Assembly (NCBI RefSeq): GCF_011044975.1
Contig: NZ_JAAKZV010000070.1
Span: 1 to 33,397, forward strand
Direction of reading: 5' to 3'
Source of the DNA: Streptomyces coryli
Lineage (GTDB): Bacteria > Actinomycetota > Actinomycetes > Streptomycetales > Streptomycetaceae
DNA length: 33,397 bases
The position numbers and the translations under genes are program-made. Numbering within the stretch: position 1 is the stretch's first letter; every line of letters starts with the position of its first letter. Under the pieces are notes generated by a model. That model was given only the letters and a program-made list of their open reading frames with translations. It made no database searches and had not been told where the DNA came from. This document shows positions 31,162 through 33,397 of the stretch, piece by piece.

Positions 31162-31581
31162 GTGCCGCACCGCGAAAAGGGGAGTCCCCTGGGCCACCCG
31201 GCCGCCGTCGGCGCCGCCGTGGTGGTGCTCGCCGCCGTGGCCGCGTTCGTCGTCGAGCCCGAGGGCAGCAAGCCCGCCGCCGCCAAACCCGCCACGGCCG
31301 CCGGCCAGGGCGCCCAGCCGCGGCCCGGCGAGGTGCCGGACGTACGGAAGGGCACCCACGGCGACGCCGTCGCGCAGCTGAAGCGCGCGGGGGCCACGAT
31401 CATCAACACCACCAGCGCCGTGCGCGACCCGAAGGTGCAGCGGATGCCGAAGACGGACATCGACGACTGGCGGGTGTGCTTCCAGAGTCCCTCCCCCGGT
31501 GCCAAGGTCGGTGACCGGTTCGAGATCCGCCTGTACGCGGTCCCCGAGGGCTACGACTGCCCGCGCCGTAACGAGGGCTAG
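31162..31581 (+). CDS. Membrane-anchored PASTA-like protein
   Basis: A 139-residue protein. A short cytoplasmic N-terminus is followed by a membrane helix (about 11-30: HPAAVGAAVVVLAAVAAFVV), an Ala/Lys/Pro-rich spacer, and a C-terminal domain of about 85 residues resembling a single PASTA unit (VPDVRKGTHGDAVAQLKRAG, then DDWRVCFQSPSPGAKVGD) with two Cys (VCF and DCP) likely to form a disulfide outside the cell. PASTA units bind peptidoglycan or muropeptides in kinases and transpeptidases; this small stand-alone form is common in Streptomyces and of unknown role. GTG start with GGGAGG seven bases upstream. Confidence 0.75.
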   Translation: MPHREKGSPLGHPAAVGAAVVVLAAVAAFVVEPEGSKPAAAKPATAAGQGAQPRPGEVPDVRKGTHGDAVAQLKRAGATIINTTSAVRDPKVQRMPKTDIDDWRVCFQSPSPGAKVGDRFEIRLYAVPEGYDCPRRNEG

Positions 31582-31617
31582 GCACCGGGAGAGAGAGCCG
31601 GCGGACCCGCAAGAAGC

Positions 31618-32988
31618 TCAGGACACCGGCGGATACGCGTTCTGCAGCAGCTGCTGGAACTGGGCGGAGAACCAGTGCCCGGCCAGCGGCGAATCGCCCA
31701 GCGCGCCCGACGGGTTGTTGCCGTTGCGCGGATTGCCCTGATACGCCGGGTCGCACATCTCGTCGAAGCCCTTGCCCTCGTCGTTGTCGATCGGCTTGCT
31801 GGAGCCGTCCGACTCACCCGGCGGCTTGGCCCAGACGTACGCGTCGATGCCCGCCGCGGGCGCCGCGGCCGGCCGCTCGCCGAGGCCCGCGCCCGACTGG
31901 TTGCACCAGTTCCCGGGGTGGATGCGGCGGTCGATACGGCCGCCGTTGACGTAGTCGTCCACGGACGTGGTGGGGCCGGGGCCCGCCGGCCGGTCCGCGC
32001 CGCCCCAGCCATTGCGGCCGGTGTCGATCAGGATGCCGATGTCGGCGGCGAAGCCGCGGCTGACCGCCAGCGCGCGCAGCGCCTGGCCGTAGGACTCCTC
32101 GTCGACGTACTGGTTCCAGTCCACCCACTTCGACTGCCGCACGGTGGTGCCGTTCACCGTGTCGGTGACCTTGAAGTGCGGCTCCGTGAGGGCGGAGTAG
32201 TTCGCGGTGTTCACGGCGAAGCCGTCGACGTCGGCCACGGTCGCGCCGGACGTCGTCGCGGCCTTCTTGAACTCGTCGACCGACGGGCCGAGATTGCTGT
32301 CCCAGCCGAGCCAGCCGTGGTGCCCGGCGTCGAGGTAGTTGTACACATTCGGGATCGCGCCGAGGGTGTGCAGCGCGTAGCCGACGCCCTTCTCGTAGTT
32401 GCCGTTCGCCTTCATGACGCGGCACGCCTCGGTCGCGCCCGGCTGCTGGTCGGCGTTGGTGACGATGTTGGGCAGCGAGTCGGGCTCGACGATGTTGACG
32501 ATCTTGAGGGACGCGTACTTCGGGTCCTGGTAGATCTCCGCGATCGGGTCGATGTACTCGTTCTCGTAGCGGTCGATCTCGGTCGGGCCGAGCTCCCCGT
32601 TGGAGGCGAGCGCGGCGCAGTCGCGGCCCGGCAGGTCGTAGATGACGATCTGCACCAGGTCGGCGCCCTGCTCGAGCGCGGTGTCCAGATGGGCGCGCAG
32701 GCCGCGGGCGCTCGCGCTGCCCTCGATCGCGGCGATGCGGTCCATCCAGACGAAGGTGGGCTGGTCGGCGATGGCGCTGCCGCCCGGCTCGGCGGCGGCC
32801 CTGGCGGACCAGTCGGGATTGACGTAGGGCTTCGCGCCCTCGTACGGGTTGTCGGCCTGGACGGCGGCGGCCGTGGCGGTGTCCTCCGTCGGTACGGCGC
32901 CCGATGCCTGGCTTGTCGCGGTGATGCCCAGCGCCAGAGCTAGCGCGGCCGCGGCCGTCAAGGCGCGGCGGCGGGGTCTTGAGGTCAT
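31618..32988 (-). CDS. Secreted GH6 cellulase (endoglucanase/cellobiohydrolase)
   Basis: A 456-residue secreted enzyme with a basic Sec signal peptide (MTSRPRRRALTAAAALAL in part) cleaved near residues 27-30. It is a single glycoside hydrolase family 6 domain without a cellulose-binding module. Key residues as in fungal Cel6A: D123 in YDLPGRDCAALASNGE, catalytic acid D170 in NIVEPDSLPN, and D394 in AKPPGESDG, plus DAGHHGWLGW. Loop lengths cannot tell endo from exo by eye. It hydrolyses cellulose outside the cell. The ATG at 32988 lies about nine bases after AAAGGGA. It is repressed, probably by CebR, through the operator at 33136-33149; divergent from another secreted-protein gene. Confidence 0.93.
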   Translation of the reverse strand: MTSRPRRRALTAAAALALALGITATSQASGAVPTEDTATAAAVQADNPYEGAKPYVNPDWSARAAAEPGGSAIADQPTFVWMDRIAAIEGSASARGLRAHLDTALEQGADLVQIVIYDLPGRDCAALASNGELGPTEIDRYENEYIDPIAEIYQDPKYASLKIVNIVEPDSLPNIVTNADQQPGATEACRVMKANGNYEKGVGYALHTLGAIPNVYNYLDAGHHGWLGWDSNLGPSVDEFKKAATTSGATVADVDGFAVNTANYSALTEPHFKVTDTVNGTTVRQSKWVDWNQYVDEESYGQALRALAVSRGFAADIGILIDTGRNGWGGADRPAGPGPTTSVDDYVNGGRIDRRIHPGNWCNQSGAGLGERPAAAPAAGIDAYVWAKPPGESDGSSKPIDNDEGKGFDEMCDPAYQGNPRNGNNPSGALGDSPLAGHWFSAQFQQLLQNAYPPVS

Positions 32989-33135
32989 GGAGCGAGGTCC
33001 CTTTCTGCTACTCGTCGTGGGGACCGGGGCACCTGCGGCGCGGGGGGCGGTGCTCGTGTGGGATCCGCTGCGCTTGCGAAAAGCGTGGGACAGGTGGCCC
33101 CGGGACGTGCGGCTGTGCGGACACGCAATGTTGCG

Positions 33136-33149
33136 TGGGAGCGCTCCCA
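33136..33149. promoter_or_regulatory. CebR operator (perfect)
   Basis: TGGGAGCGCTCCCA, the established Streptomyces CebR site (LacI-type repressor released by cellobiose/cellotriose), a perfect 14-bp palindrome eight bases downstream of the -10 of the GH6 gene, so repression would block promoter clearance. Confidence 0.9.
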
Positions 33150-33157
33150 TTGACATG

Positions 33158-33186
33158 ACCGTATCAGCGCCGAAACGCAACCGGAA
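33158..33186 (-). promoter_or_regulatory. Candidate promoter of the GH6 gene
   Basis: On the minus strand TTCCGG (33186-33181), 17-base spacer, TACGGT (33163-33158). The transcript would have a leader of about 160 bases starting at the CebR site. Confidence 0.45.
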
Positions 33187-33215
33187 GGGGGTCGACATGA
33201 ACTTGACATCAAGCC

Positions 33216-33244
33216 TTGTACGCAACTCCCTTTGCCATTACGGT
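33216..33244 (+). promoter_or_regulatory. Candidate promoter of the gene at 33353
   Basis: TTGTAC (33216-33221), 17-base spacer, TACGGT (33239-33244). The -10 is identical to that of the divergent GH6 promoter. The second CebR site begins 11 bases downstream. Confidence 0.6.
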
Positions 33245-33254
33245 CCTTGACGTG

Positions 33255-33268
33255 TGGGAGCGCTCCAA
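33255..33268. promoter_or_regulatory. CebR operator (one mismatch)
   Basis: TGGGAGCGCTCCAA, 13 of 14 positions of the CebR palindrome, at the expected transcript start of the rightward gene. Centre-to-centre distance to the first operator is 119 bp. Confidence 0.85.
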
Positions 33269-33352
33269 GCGTTCGGCTTCTGACGCCGGACGCCCTGGTG
33301 TCGCCGGGCGGTGGTTCACCGCAACCGAGCAGCCTTCAAGGAGCCCTGCACC

Positions 33353-33397
33353 ATGCCTTCCCACCGCCCCCCACGACGCCGCCGCCTGCGCCTGGCC
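33353..33397 (+). CDS. N-terminus of a probably secreted, CebR-controlled protein (3' end missing)
   Basis: The first 15 codons (MPSHRPPRRRRLRLA) of a gene cut by the window end. The strongly basic start is typical of a Streptomyces signal peptide. AAGGAG lies about ten bases upstream (33336-33342 area). The shared CebR control and divergent position suggest another cellulase or cellulose-binding protein, but nothing of the mature protein is visible. Confidence 0.7.
   Translation, partial: MPSHRPPRRRRLRLA

Noticed and set aside
1-33397. CRISPR array, insertion sequence or prophage genes
   Set aside because: No regularly spaced repeats, transposase, integrase or phage structural genes were seen on either strand.

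Overview
The window looks like a piece of a Streptomyces (or close relative) chromosome. GC content is very high, with strong third-position GC. Many genes overlap as ATGA/GTGA couples, several promoters appear to give leaderless messages, and the gene families are typical of the genus (PhoX/Pst, CebR-controlled cellulase, HxlR, teichoic-acid-type transferases). No insertion sequence, integrase or CRISPR array was seen.

Layout. 1-4.8 kb: the 3' part of an ABC-F ATPase, convergent with an APH-fold kinase; then a Pro/Thr-rich lipoprotein, a minimal HExxH metallopeptidase and a membrane-anchored metallophosphoesterase. 4.8-8.2 kb: alaA (alanine aminotransferase) divergent from an HxlR regulator that is translationally coupled to a conserved HTH protein; their shared promoter holds two phased TTGG-N5-CCAA sites. 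A tRNA-Glu(TTC) follows. 8.4-11.2 kb: two coupled RibD-C/DHFR-like reductases, a bidirectional terminator and a ribonuclease J. 11.3-16 kb: a two-component system divergent from a two-domain glycosyltransferase/CDP-glycerol polymerase that is coupled to a 46-residue membrane peptide.

16-29.2 kb is the most coherent block, a phosphate/arsenic region. phoX is divergent from pstS-pstC-pstA-pstB, followed by a regulator whose receiver domain has lost its phospho-acceptor Asp. Next comes an ArsC-like phosphatase with an N-terminal helical domain, divergent from an ArsR. The gap between them carries a good PHO box (two 11-bp repeats) oriented toward the ArsC-like gene. Then follow arsC, a second arsR with acr3 and an ArsO-type flavoprotein, a STAS protein, a third arsR, and a second flavoprotein with a Cys-rich tail. 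Two near-identical ~32-bp operators lie between arsR3 and that flavoprotein. The arrangement fits known biology: phosphate starvation raises Pst, which also admits arsenate, so reductase and Acr3 efflux capacity sits next door.

29.2-31.6 kb is lower in GC at first and has an accessory feel: a secreted small helical protein with a small membrane protein behind it, a LysE-type exporter ending in a 4 x 13-bp tandem repeat, and a membrane-anchored PASTA-like protein. 31.6-33.4 kb: a secreted GH6 cellulase divergent from the first codons of another probably secreted protein, with a CebR operator just downstream of each promoter.

All family calls come from reading motifs by eye; no database search was run.
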